Below are positions 1 through 5,219 of a DNA stretch of 5,762 nt, piece after piece. Source of the DNA: Aalborgiella sp031390045 (GTDB taxonomy: Bacteria; Pseudomonadota; Gammaproteobacteria; Burkholderiales; Burkholderiaceae_C); contig JANMTB010000099.1 of NCBI GenBank assembly GCA_031390045.1, positions 1-5,762 on the forward strand, in the 5' to 3' direction. How positions within the stretch are numbered: the stretch's first letter is position 1; every line of letters begins with the position of its first letter. The translations under genes were made by a program, and so were the position numbers. Below the pieces are notes generated by a model. The model did not search any database. It saw only the letters and a program-made list of their open reading frames with translations, and was not told where the DNA came from.

Positions 1-1
1 G

Positions 2-55
2 GCTCTAGCCGGCGTATTTATTGCCTGTATTGCTATTAAATATATAGCAAAATAA
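2..55 (+). CDS. Possible C-terminal end of an upstream gene (partial, unidentified)
   Basis: Frame 2 is open from the window edge for 17 codons and ends at a TAA at 53-55, 29 bases before the ychF start. The visible peptide, ALAGVFIACIAIKYIAK, is strongly hydrophobic with a short basic end. This would fit the last transmembrane segment of a membrane protein with a short cytoplasmic tail. Seventeen codons are too few to identify a family, and an open frame this short can occur by chance. An inverted repeat (30-50) overlaps the end. The assignment rests only on hydrophobicity and spacing. Confidence 0.35.
   Translation, partial: ALAGVFIACIAIKYIAK
30..50. repeat. 7-bp inverted repeat upstream of ychF
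   Basis: TTGCTAT (30-36) and ATAGCAA (44-50) are perfect reverse complements around a 7-base AT-rich spacer. No T-run follows, so it is not a standard intrinsic terminator. It could be an operator or a weak hairpin in the ychF leader. It may also be chance, since it overlaps the end of a possible upstream coding frame. Confidence 0.3.
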
Positions 56-84
56 ATCTCTCATCAAATTAGGAATCTTGTAGC

Positions 85-1170
85 ATGAAATGCGGAATTG
101 TGGGCTTGCCCAACGTCGGTAAATCGACCCTGTTTAACGCCTTGACTAAGGCCGGCATTGCCGCTGAAAACTACCCGTTTTGCACGATTGAGCCCAACGT
201 CGGCGTCGTCGAGGTGCCTGACCCGCGCCTGCAAAAACTGGCCGACATCATCACGCCAGAGCGTATCGTTCCTGCCATTGTGGAGTTTGTCGACATTGCC
301 GGTTTGGTGGCTGGTGCCAGCACCGGCGAAGGTCTGGGCAACAAGTTTTTGGAGCACATCCGCCAAACCGACGCCACCATCAACGTGGTGCGCTGTTTTG
401 AGGACGATAACGTCATCCACGTCGCCGGCAAGGTCGACCCGATTGACGACATCGAGGTGATCCAGACCGAGCTGTGTCTGGCCGATTTGACGGCCGTTGA
501 AAAAGGCTTGCATAGGGTCAGCAAATTAGCGCGTTCGGGCGACAAAGAATCGGCCAAACTGGTGGTTATTTTGGAAAAATGCCAAGCTGCGTTGAACGAC
601 ACCAAGCCCGTGCGAACGATTGATTTCAGCAAAGAAGATCACGTGCTGCTGAAGCCATTCTTCCTCATCACCGCCAAACCCGCCATGTTTGTGGCCAACG
701 TGGCAGAAGACGGCTTCAAAAATAACCCCATGCTTGATAGGCTAACCGCCTACGCCACTGCACAAAACGCGCCCGTGGTGGCGATCAGCGCCAAAATGGA
801 AGCCGAAATGGCCGAGATGGACGAGGAAGACCGCGCCATGTTTTTGGCTGAATTAGGCCAAGACGAGCCGGGTCTGGACCGTTTGATCCGCGCCGCCTAC
901 AAGTTACTCGGCTTACAAACCTACTTTACCGCCGGCGTGAAAGAAGTCCGCGCCTGGACCATCCACGTCGGCGACACCGGCCCGCAAGCGGCTGGCGTGA
1001 TCCACACCGACTTCGAAAAAGGTTACATCCGCGCTCAAACCATCGCTTATGACGACTACATCGCCCTCAAAGGCGAACAAGGCGCCAAAGACGCCGGCAA
1101 AAAGCGCGCTGAGGGCAAGGACTATGTGGTCAAAGATGGCGATGTGATGAACTTCTTGTTCAGCCCTTAA
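85..1170 (+). CDS. ychF: Redox-regulated ATPase YchF (Obg-family P-loop protein)
   Basis: YchF/OLA1 is a near-universal cytoplasmic P-loop NTPase of the Obg group. It binds ribosomes, hydrolyses ATP in preference to GTP, and is linked to translation control and the oxidative stress response. The 361-residue product matches the usual length of about 363. Visible motifs are the G1 P-loop GLPNVGKST at residues 7-15, the switch region after PFCTIEPN (31-38), G3 DIAG (70-73), and NVAE (205-208) in place of the canonical NKxD, which marks the family's altered base specificity. A central helical insertion (about 125-190) and a C-terminal TGS domain (about 278-361, ending in DGDVMNFLF) complete the expected architecture. 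The start is set by the family N-terminus MKCGIVGLPNVGKS; AGGA at 71-74 lies 10 bases upstream. No T-rich terminator follows, so transcription may read on into the tRNA. Its G+C content is ordinary and it looks like core genome. Confidence 0.98.
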   Translation: MKCGIVGLPNVGKSTLFNALTKAGIAAENYPFCTIEPNVGVVEVPDPRLQKLADIITPERIVPAIVEFVDIAGLVAGASTGEGLGNKFLEHIRQTDATINVVRCFEDDNVIHVAGKVDPIDDIEVIQTELCLADLTAVEKGLHRVSKLARSGDKESAKLVVILEKCQAALNDTKPVRTIDFSKEDHVLLKPFFLITAKPAMFVANVAEDGFKNNPMLDRLTAYATAQNAPVVAISAKMEAEMAEMDEEDRAMFLAELGQDEPGLDRLIRAAYKLLGLQTYFTAGVKEVRAWTIHVGDTGPQAAGVIHTDFEKGYIRAQTIAYDDYIALKGEQGAKDAGKKRAEGKDYVVKDGDVMNFLFSP

Positions 1171-1201
1171 GCACATAGCTAACCAGACCTAGCAATCAGA
1201 T

Positions 1202-1231
1202 TTGCCAAAATAGCCCAAAAAAAGCTATAAT
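1202..1231 (+). promoter_or_regulatory. Sigma-70 promoter of the tRNA gene
   Basis: TTGCCA (1202-1207, five of six to the -35 consensus) and a perfect TATAAT (1226-1231) are separated by 18 bases. Transcription would start around 1238-1240, immediately before the mature tRNA 5' end at 1241, leaving almost no 5' leader. The near-consensus boxes fit the strong expression expected of a tRNA gene and give the tRNA its own promoter independent of ychF. Confidence 0.8.
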
Positions 1232-1240
1232 CTCAGGCTC

Positions 1241-1317
1241 GGTGGTATAGCTCAGTTGGTTAGAGCGCAGCATTCATAATGCTGAAGTCGGTGGTTCAAA
1301 TCCACCTACCACCACCA
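1241..1317 (+). tRNA. tRNA-Met (anticodon CAT), elongator type
   Basis: A complete 77-base cloverleaf can be folded by eye. The acceptor stem is GGTGGTA (1241-1247) with TACCACC (1307-1313). The D-arm GCTC/GAGC encloses AGTTGGTTA. The anticodon stem is CAGCA/TGCTG with loop TTCATAA (1273-1279) and anticodon CAT (1275-1277). The T-arm is GGTGG-TTCAAAT-CCACC, the discriminator is A, and CCA is encoded (1315-1317). The paired G1-C72 end argues against initiator tRNA-fMet, which has a mismatch there. The anticodon alone cannot exclude tRNA-Ile2, whose C34 becomes lysidine; elongator Met is preferred from overall resemblance to proteobacterial tRNA-Met, including the AGCTCAGTTGGTTAGAGC D-arm. Confidence 0.95.
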
Positions 1318-1327
1318 AAAAAATTGG

Positions 1328-1350
1328 TTAAGTTTCGCGAGTGAACTTAA
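1328..1350. repeat. 7-bp hairpin just after the tRNA
   Basis: TTAAGTT (1328-1334) and AACTTAA (1344-1350) are perfect reverse complements around a 9-base loop, TCGCGAGTG. It starts 10 bases after the tRNA CCA. It could end or slow transcription of the tRNA or guide 3' processing. The stem is AT-rich and the following bases (TGCTTAAAAT) are not a T-run, so an intrinsic terminator is doubtful. Confidence 0.4.
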
Positions 1351-1416
1351 TGCTTAAAATGTCTACTGATAATTGATATTTCTAGATGCATTGCTATCAT
1401 TTTGGATTTTATGAGA

Positions 1417-1445
1417 TAAATATACAACAATAAGTTGTATATTTA
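1417..1445. repeat. Perfect 12-bp inverted repeat (operator or hairpin candidate)
   Basis: TAAATATACAAC (1417-1428) and GTTGTATATTTA (1434-1445) are exact reverse complements around the 5-base spacer AATAA. A 12-of-12 match over 29 bases is the strongest dyad in the leader. No T-run follows (next bases CACTTTAAAA), so it is not a usual terminator. The size and symmetric ACAAC/GTTGT half-sites resemble a dimeric helix-turn-helix operator; an RNA hairpin is the alternative. No regulator gene is in the window. Confidence 0.55.
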
Positions 1446-1501
1446 CACTTTAAAAACCACTTAATAGTCATATGTATTCAACAGTAGTTAAGATCTAATT
1501 T

Positions 1502-1515
1502 GTATTGATCAATAC
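1502..1515. promoter_or_regulatory. 14-base perfect palindrome, candidate operator
   Basis: GTATTGATCAATAC is identical to its reverse complement with no spacer. It lies 129 bases before the gene at 1645 and overlaps TTGATC, a possible -35 box whose partner could be TTAAAT at 1530-1535. A palindrome overlapping a -35 element is the usual geometry of a repressor site. The promoter itself is weak by consensus, so both calls are tentative. Confidence 0.4.
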
Positions 1516-1535
1516 TAAAAGGTGACGGATTAAAT

Positions 1536-1622
1536 ATGATTGCTAGGGTTAGCGATTACAAGTCTGTTACAAATTTGTGTTTGAATACGCGTATGCAGTT
1601 TAAAAAGTCTGCAGTTTCATAG
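1536..1622 (+). CDS. Possible 28-aa small protein or leader peptide
   Basis: ATG at 1536 opens 28 codons ending at TAG (1620-1622), 22 bases before the start of the next gene. AGGTGA at 1520-1525 is an acceptable ribosome site 10 bases upstream. The peptide begins MIARVSDYKS and is basic and polar, with no signal peptide or recognised motif. It could be a regulatory leader peptide or chance. An open frame this short in AT-rich DNA is weak evidence. I do not recognise it. Confidence 0.2.
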   Translation: MIARVSDYKSVTNLCLNTRMQFKKSAVS

Positions 1623-1644
1623 AAACTTGGGAGATTAGGGAAAA

Positions 1645-2193
1645 ATGGATAAGGCATATGTCACGTTAGTACGTCATTTGGCTGAAACGCATGACGCTGA
1701 AATTATCAGCAATAGCTCAATTGAGCATGCTTCAGTTTTGATCGGTGAGATGTTTCAACGTGGCAGCGGTGAGGCGCAGATTTTTACTGGCTCCTTGAAT
1801 CCGGCGTTATACGCAAGAGAAGAAATCGTGTCTGCGATTGGTACTTATTTGTCAAATAGCGCTTCTCAGTTGCGTATTCTTATTCAAGATGCTACTGAGG
1901 GTGAATCTAACGCATCTATTTTTAAAGAAAAAGTTAAAGATAGCTTAGGTGAGTCTGTGCTGTCGCGTATTGAAGTAAAAACCGCTGGTAGTTTTGGAAA
2001 AGATCAGCCTTATCATTTTACGACGGTAGGTGATACGGCGTTTAGATTTGAGCCTGATAGAAGCAAGCATGAAGCTTTTGCATCCTTTGGAAGACCAGAT
2101 ACAGTAAAAAAGATTAATAAAGTTTTTGAATCTTTCTGGAAGGAAGCTATTCCATGCGGAAAGACTGATTTGCCTGCCATGCAAAGCGTGTAG
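1645..2193 (+). CDS. Soluble protein with degenerate phospholipase-D-like (DUF7931-like) domain
   Basis: The 182-aa product has no signal peptide or membrane segment and should be cytoplasmic. From about residue 43 it follows a pattern I know from the C-terminal domain of some proteobacterial GNAT-family proteins (DUF7931, from memory): a strand QIFTGSL (45-51), then NPALY (52-56), a helix, LRILIQD (76-82), IEVK (109-112), H124, D130, R134, EPD (136-138), HEAFASF (142-148), and a closing FESFW helix (161-165). The order of strands and the His/Asp positions recall a phospholipase-D half. A proper HxKx4D motif is absent: the sequence reads HFTTVGD with no lysine, so nuclease or lipase activity is unlikely. 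Residues 1-42 are helical and family-specific. The start has AGGG at 1637-1640 and GGGAG at 1629-1633. It is followed by an intrinsic terminator and then a membrane protein gene, possibly a functional partner. It is AT-rich compared with flanking genes. The fold assignment is by eye; the function is unknown. Confidence 0.7.
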   Translation: MDKAYVTLVRHLAETHDAEIISNSSIEHASVLIGEMFQRGSGEAQIFTGSLNPALYAREEIVSAIGTYLSNSASQLRILIQDATEGESNASIFKEKVKDSLGESVLSRIEVKTAGSFGKDQPYHFTTVGDTAFRFEPDRSKHEAFASFGRPDTVKKINKVFESFWKEAIPCGKTDLPAMQSV

Positions 2194-2213
2194 GCGATTC
2201 ACTTTTTTATATC

Positions 2214-2238
2214 AGCCACGCGGAAGCGTGGCTTTTTT
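2214..2238 (+). terminator. Intrinsic terminator between the two accessory genes
   Basis: AGCCACGC (2214-2221) pairs perfectly with GCGTGGCT (2226-2233) across a GGAA tetraloop, followed by six T residues (2233-2238). This is a textbook Rho-independent terminator, 20 bases after the stop of the upstream gene. The next gene starts only 18 bases later, leaving no room for a promoter after the hairpin. The downstream gene must therefore depend on read-through, or on a promoter inside the upstream gene. Confidence 0.9.
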
Positions 2239-2256
2239 GTATCTATTGGAGTTCAT

Positions 2257-2910
2257 ATGGCTACTGGAGGAGGTTTTTTAAACTTAGCTTACATGGCTGA
2301 GCTTGCTGTGGTTGTTAACTTGGCCTACCTTGAGCTGAAATCATTGCGTTATATACAAAAAGCTAAAGACAGTGTGTCTGAGGTTTTACATAAATTGAAT
2401 GATGTGAGAAAAAATGGTGATGCCGTGGTGGGACGTGATCAGTTTATGGAACTTCACTCTCAGGCAAAAAATCTTTTTAACGATGACGATAAAGAGCTGC
2501 GTAGAAGCGCATGGTATTTGGTAAATGCCGATGCATCAAAAATGTGGCATCCAAAATGTGCGGTGATGTTGTATGCGGCTTTCCAGAATGGAAAAGATAA
2601 AACAATAACTACAAGCTTGTTGGCGGTATCTGTTTTAACGATACTTGTCATAACAATTTTATCTAGATTGCCAAGCTTCGATTTGACGTATCCTGTTGCT
2701 GACAGTATTTTGTGGTGGAGTTTATTTGTAACTCTTTTTTTAGCAATAGCTGTTCCAACATGCTTAGTGCTGATGGGGCGGCATTTGAGTCTTGTAGCCA
2801 GCAAAATTTCCCAAGATATTGAAAATCGCAAAGACAATTTAGCGATTTCAATTGTAGATTCCAAAATCGAGGCAACAACACAACAACAAACGGCAGCATC
2901 AAAAAAGTAG
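2257..2910 (+). CDS. Membrane protein of unknown function (2-3 transmembrane segments)
   Basis: The 217-aa product has two clear transmembrane helices near residues 118-136 (LLAVSVLTILVITIL) and 150-173 (ILWWSLFVTLFLAIAVPTCL), joined by a short loop. The N-terminus (6-26) is also hydrophobic and may be a third segment or a membrane-lying helix. Between them (about 27-115) lies a charged, mostly helical stretch with possible coiled coil at 33-52 and an odd W86/W97 aromatic patch. The C-terminal tail (175-217) is charged, then Gln/Thr-rich and ends in KK. No enzyme motif is visible and I do not recognise the family. GGAG at 2248-2251, five bases before the ATG, fixes the start. It lies 63 bases after the PLD-like gene, with a terminator between. 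Low G+C (21/60 at 2581-2640) and pairing with a soluble partner resemble accessory modules in which a small membrane protein is an effector, but this is speculation. Confidence 0.75.
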   Translation: MATGGGFLNLAYMAELAVVVNLAYLELKSLRYIQKAKDSVSEVLHKLNDVRKNGDAVVGRDQFMELHSQAKNLFNDDDKELRRSAWYLVNADASKMWHPKCAVMLYAAFQNGKDKTITTSLLAVSVLTILVITILSRLPSFDLTYPVADSILWWSLFVTLFLAIAVPTCLVLMGRHLSLVASKISQDIENRKDNLAISIVDSKIEATTQQQTAASKK

Positions 2911-2942
2911 TGCATTTTAGTTGGGTTATATGTAAATTTTTT

Positions 2943-2975
2943 AAAGCCCTTGATTTTCATGAATCAAGGGCTTTT
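2943..2975 (+). terminator. Intrinsic terminator closing the accessory region
   Basis: AAAGCCCTTGATT (2943-2955) pairs with AATCAAGGGCTTT (2962-2974), a perfect 13-bp stem with loop TTCATG, followed by TTTTAGTTT. It is 32 bases after the membrane protein stop. It ends that transcript and insulates the aldarate operon. The upstream flank TTTTTT/AAA also gives some U-richness on the opposite strand, so it might act in both directions. Confidence 0.88.
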
Positions 2976-3006
2976 AGTTTGGTTTATTGCATCATTTAAA
3001 GTAAGA

Positions 3007-3022
3007 TATCAGACAACTGATA
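3007..3022. promoter_or_regulatory. Candidate operator upstream of gudD
   Basis: TATCAG (3007-3012) and CTGATA (3017-3022) form a perfect inverted repeat around ACAA, ending 21 bases before the gudD start. Sugar-acid operons in proteobacteria are often controlled by GntR- or LysR-type regulators binding short dyads just upstream of the first gene. No regulator gene and no consensus promoter were found here, so this is a position-based suggestion. Confidence 0.3.
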
Positions 3023-3043
3023 ACCTTTTGAATTCTTAGTAGC

Positions 3044-4378
3044 ATGAACAAGTCAAACACACCTCTTATCATCAGCTTGCGCGCCATCCCCGTCGCAGGC
3101 CGCGATAGCATGCTTCTCAACCTGAGCGGCGCACATGGCCCGTATTTCACCCGCAATATTTTGATCTTGACCGACAGCGCTGGCAACACCGGTGTGGGCG
3201 AGGTGCCGGGTGGTGAAAAGATTCGCCAAACGCTGGAAGACGCTGCGGCCTTGGTGGTCGGGCAATCATTGGGCAATGTGCAGGAAATGCTACGCAAGGT
3301 GCAAAACCAGTTTGCCGACCGCGACAGTGGTGGCCGTGGGCAGCAAACTTTTGATTTGCGTACGACTATTCATGCGGTGACTGCTATTGAATCTGCTTTG
3401 CTGGATTTGCTCGGTCAGCATTTGGGTGTGCCCGTCGCGGCTTTGTTGGGTGAAGGCCAGCAGCGCGACGCGGTCGAGATGTTGGGTTATTTGTTTTATG
3501 TAGGTGATCGCACCAAGACAGATTTACCTTACAACAGTGAAACCGATGCCGATAACAACTGGTCGCGCGTACGCCATGAGGTCGCTTTGACGCCCGAGAC
3601 CATCGTGCGCCAAGCAGAAGCCGCACATGAACGCTATGGCTTCAACGACTTCAAACTCAAAGGCGGCGTGCTACGCGGTGAAGACGAAGTTGCCGCTGTG
3701 ACAGCTTTGCACGAACGTTTTCCCCAAGCCCGCGTGACGCTGGACCCGAACGGCGGCTGGCTGCTTAAAGATGCGATTCGCCTGATGCGCGACATGAAAA
3801 ACGTGGTCGCCTATGCCGAAGACCCGTGTGGCGCTGAAGACGGCTTCTCAGGTCGCGAAGTGATGGCCGAGTTCCGCCGCGCCACTGGTTTGCCAACGGC
3901 GACCAACATGATTGCAACTGATTGGCGTCAACTCAGCCATGCACTGTCGCTGCAATCAGTCGATATTCCGCTGGCCGACCCGCATTTTTGGACCATGGCC
4001 GGCTCGGTGCGCGTGGCGCAAACCTGTCGCGATTGGGGGTTGACGTGGGGCAGCCATTCCAACAACCACTTCGACGTGTCGTTGGCCATGTTCACCCACG
4101 TCGGCGCCGCCGCACCAGGCAAGGTGACGGCGATTGACACCCACTGGATCTGGCAAGACGGCCAGCGTTTGACCAAAGAACCATTGCAAATCAATGGCGG
4201 CTTGGTACAAGTGCCGAAAAAGCCGGGCTTGGGTGTGGAGCTGGACATGGCAGAAGTCGAAAAAGCCCACCAACTTTACAAACAGCACGGCTTGGGTTCG
4301 CGCGACGACGCCACGGCTATGCAATATTTGATTCCCAACTGGAAGTTTGATCCCAAACGCCCAGCGTTTGATAGGTAA
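3044..4378 (+). CDS. gudD: D-glucarate dehydratase
   Basis: GudD is a cytoplasmic Mg-dependent enolase-superfamily enzyme that removes water from D-glucarate (and L-idarate) to give 5-keto-4-deoxy-D-glucarate. The 444-aa product is close to the 446 aa of the E. coli enzyme and aligns along its length with numbering shifted by one. Visible landmarks are IPVAGRDSMLLNLSGAHGP near the N-terminus, the KxK motif K204/K206, metal ligands D234 (in LDPNGGW), E265 (AEDPCGAED) and N288 (TATNMIATDWRQ), and the D312/H338 dyad (ADPHFW, WGSHSNNHFD). These match E. coli K207, D235, E266, N289, D313 and H339. All are intact, so it should be active. The start agrees with the family N-terminus, although upstream AGTAGC is a poor ribosome site. 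It is the first gene of a three-gene run; the next starts 46 bases later. Codon use and G+C are unlike the AT-rich genes before it. Confidence 0.97.
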   Translation: MNKSNTPLIISLRAIPVAGRDSMLLNLSGAHGPYFTRNILILTDSAGNTGVGEVPGGEKIRQTLEDAAALVVGQSLGNVQEMLRKVQNQFADRDSGGRGQQTFDLRTTIHAVTAIESALLDLLGQHLGVPVAALLGEGQQRDAVEMLGYLFYVGDRTKTDLPYNSETDADNNWSRVRHEVALTPETIVRQAEAAHERYGFNDFKLKGGVLRGEDEVAAVTALHERFPQARVTLDPNGGWLLKDAIRLMRDMKNVVAYAEDPCGAEDGFSGREVMAEFRRATGLPTATNMIATDWRQLSHALSLQSVDIPLADPHFWTMAGSVRVAQTCRDWGLTWGSHSNNHFDVSLAMFTHVGAAAPGKVTAIDTHWIWQDGQRLTKEPLQINGGLVQVPKKPGLGVELDMAEVEKAHQLYKQHGLGSRDDATAMQYLIPNWKFDPKRPAFDR

Positions 4379-4412
4379 AGAAATAGATTCGCTAGATAAA
4401 AACAAAATTTTT

Positions 4413-4417
4413 AGGAG
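4413..4417 (+). promoter_or_regulatory. Ribosome binding site fixing the aldolase start
   Basis: AGGAG lies 7 bases before ATG 4425. It decides the start against an upstream in-frame ATG at 4347, which would add 26 unconserved residues, overlap the end of gudD and has no ribosome site. Confidence 0.85.
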
Positions 4418-4424
4418 CAACACC

Positions 4425-5213
4425 ATGAGAGAAAACCGCTTACGCACTATCTGGCAATCAGGTGGTGCAGTCGCCAACGGCTGGTTGGCGATACCGAATA
4501 GCTTTTCCGCCGAAACCATGGCGCACCAGGGCTGGGATTCGCTGACGATAGACATGCAGCACGGCATGATTGATTACTCAACCATGGTGCCCATGCTGCA
4601 GGCGATTTTCACCACCAACACCGTGCCCGTGGTGCGTGTGCCGTGGTTAGAGCCCGGCATTTTGATGAAAACACTGGACGCTGGCGCTTACGGCGTGATC
4701 TGCCCCATGATCAACACCCGTGAAGACGCACAAAAACTCGTCGCCTACACCCACTACGCGCCGCAAGGCACGCGCAGCTTTGGCCCTGTCCGGGCGCTGC
4801 TGTATGGTGGCGCGGATTATCCGAAACATGCCAACAGCACCATCGTCACCTTCGCGATGATAGAAACTGCTAAGGCGTTGGACAATTTGGACGATATTTT
4901 GTCGGTCGAGGGGTTGGACGCGATTTATATCGGCCCGTCTGATTTGTCATTAGCACTGGGCTGCACGCCGACTTTCGACGATTTAGACCCCAAAGCCGCC
5001 GAAGCAGTCGAGCATGTTTTGGCACGTGCCAAAGCGCATGGCGTGGTGGCGGGTATTCACAACGGCACACCCGAGTCGGCCTTGAAGCGCATCGCCAAAG
5101 GCTTCCAGTTTGTCACCATCAGCTCTGACGCGCGCTTGATGGCGGCTGGTGCGCAGGCGATCATGGCGAAGATGAAGGATGTATCTGCACCAAAATCATC
5201 AGGTTCGTATTAA
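4425..5213 (+). CDS. HpcH/HpaI-family class II pyruvate aldolase (probable 5-keto-4-deoxy-D-glucarate aldolase)
   Basis: This family uses a divalent metal to cleave 2-keto-3-deoxy acids retro-aldol fashion, releasing pyruvate. The 262-aa product has the usual length and TIM-barrel motifs: IDMQHG (42-47) with catalytic H46, the pyruvate-binding R71 in VVRVPW, LDAGAYGVICPM (84-95), metal ligand E147 in MIET, and metal ligand D173 in IGPSDLS. These correspond to H45, R70, E149 and D175 of E. coli HpaI. Next to gudD, the likely substrate is 5-keto-4-deoxy-D-glucarate, giving pyruvate and tartronate semialdehyde as GarL does. The sequence alone cannot separate GarL-type from HpaI-type or related aldolases: DMQHG carries Gln where GarL/HpaI have Glu (DGEHA). 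It is cytoplasmic. The start is set by AGGAG at 4413-4417. The stop is 6 bases before the lactonase start, implying one transcript and coupled translation. Confidence 0.9.
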   Translation: MRENRLRTIWQSGGAVANGWLAIPNSFSAETMAHQGWDSLTIDMQHGMIDYSTMVPMLQAIFTTNTVPVVRVPWLEPGILMKTLDAGAYGVICPMINTREDAQKLVAYTHYAPQGTRSFGPVRALLYGGADYPKHANSTIVTFAMIETAKALDNLDDILSVEGLDAIYIGPSDLSLALGCTPTFDDLDPKAAEAVEHVLARAKAHGVVAGIHNGTPESALKRIAKGFQFVTISSDARLMAAGAQAIMAKMKDVSAPKSSGSY

Positions 5214-5219
5214 GGCTAG

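Larger units (their letters stand above)
1318..1644. other. AT-rich leader region between the tRNA and the first accessory gene
   Basis: This 327-base stretch holds no convincing long gene. It is very AT-rich: 14 of 60 bases are G or C at 1441-1500. It contains three inverted repeats (1328-1350, 1417-1445, 1502-1515) and a 28-codon open frame with a plausible ribosome site (1536-1622), listed separately. The density of dyad symmetry suggests a regulatory region or a small structured RNA for the gene at 1645. No unambiguous promoter was found; TTGATC (1506-1511) with TTAAAT (1530-1535), 18 apart, is the best weak candidate. Confidence 0.6.

Noticed and set aside
64..632. Two overlapping minus-strand open frames under ychF
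   Set aside because: They are antisense to a highly conserved gene and their translations show no recognisable family.
1171..1200. Terminator after ychF
   Set aside because: Only a 4-bp GCTA/TAGC match without a T-run is present, so no terminator is called.
1645..2910. Toxin-antitoxin, retron or CBASS assignment of the accessory pair
   Set aside because: No reverse transcriptase, nucleotidyltransferase or DNA-binding antitoxin motif is present in the window.
1300..3000. Attachment-site duplication of the tRNA 3' end
   Set aside because: I looked for a repeat of the T-arm/acceptor sequence near 2910-3043 and found none; only short TTGGTT-like matches occur, which are not meaningful.
4347..4424. 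Upstream ATG extending the aldolase by 26 residues
   Set aside because: It overlaps gudD, has no ribosome site, and the extra residues do not belong to the family; AGGAG marks ATG 4425.
3956..4567. Open frame of 203 codons on the minus strand across gudD and the aldolase start
   Set aside because: It lies antisense to two well-identified enzymes, has no family features, and arises from the G+C-rich codon structure of the sense genes.
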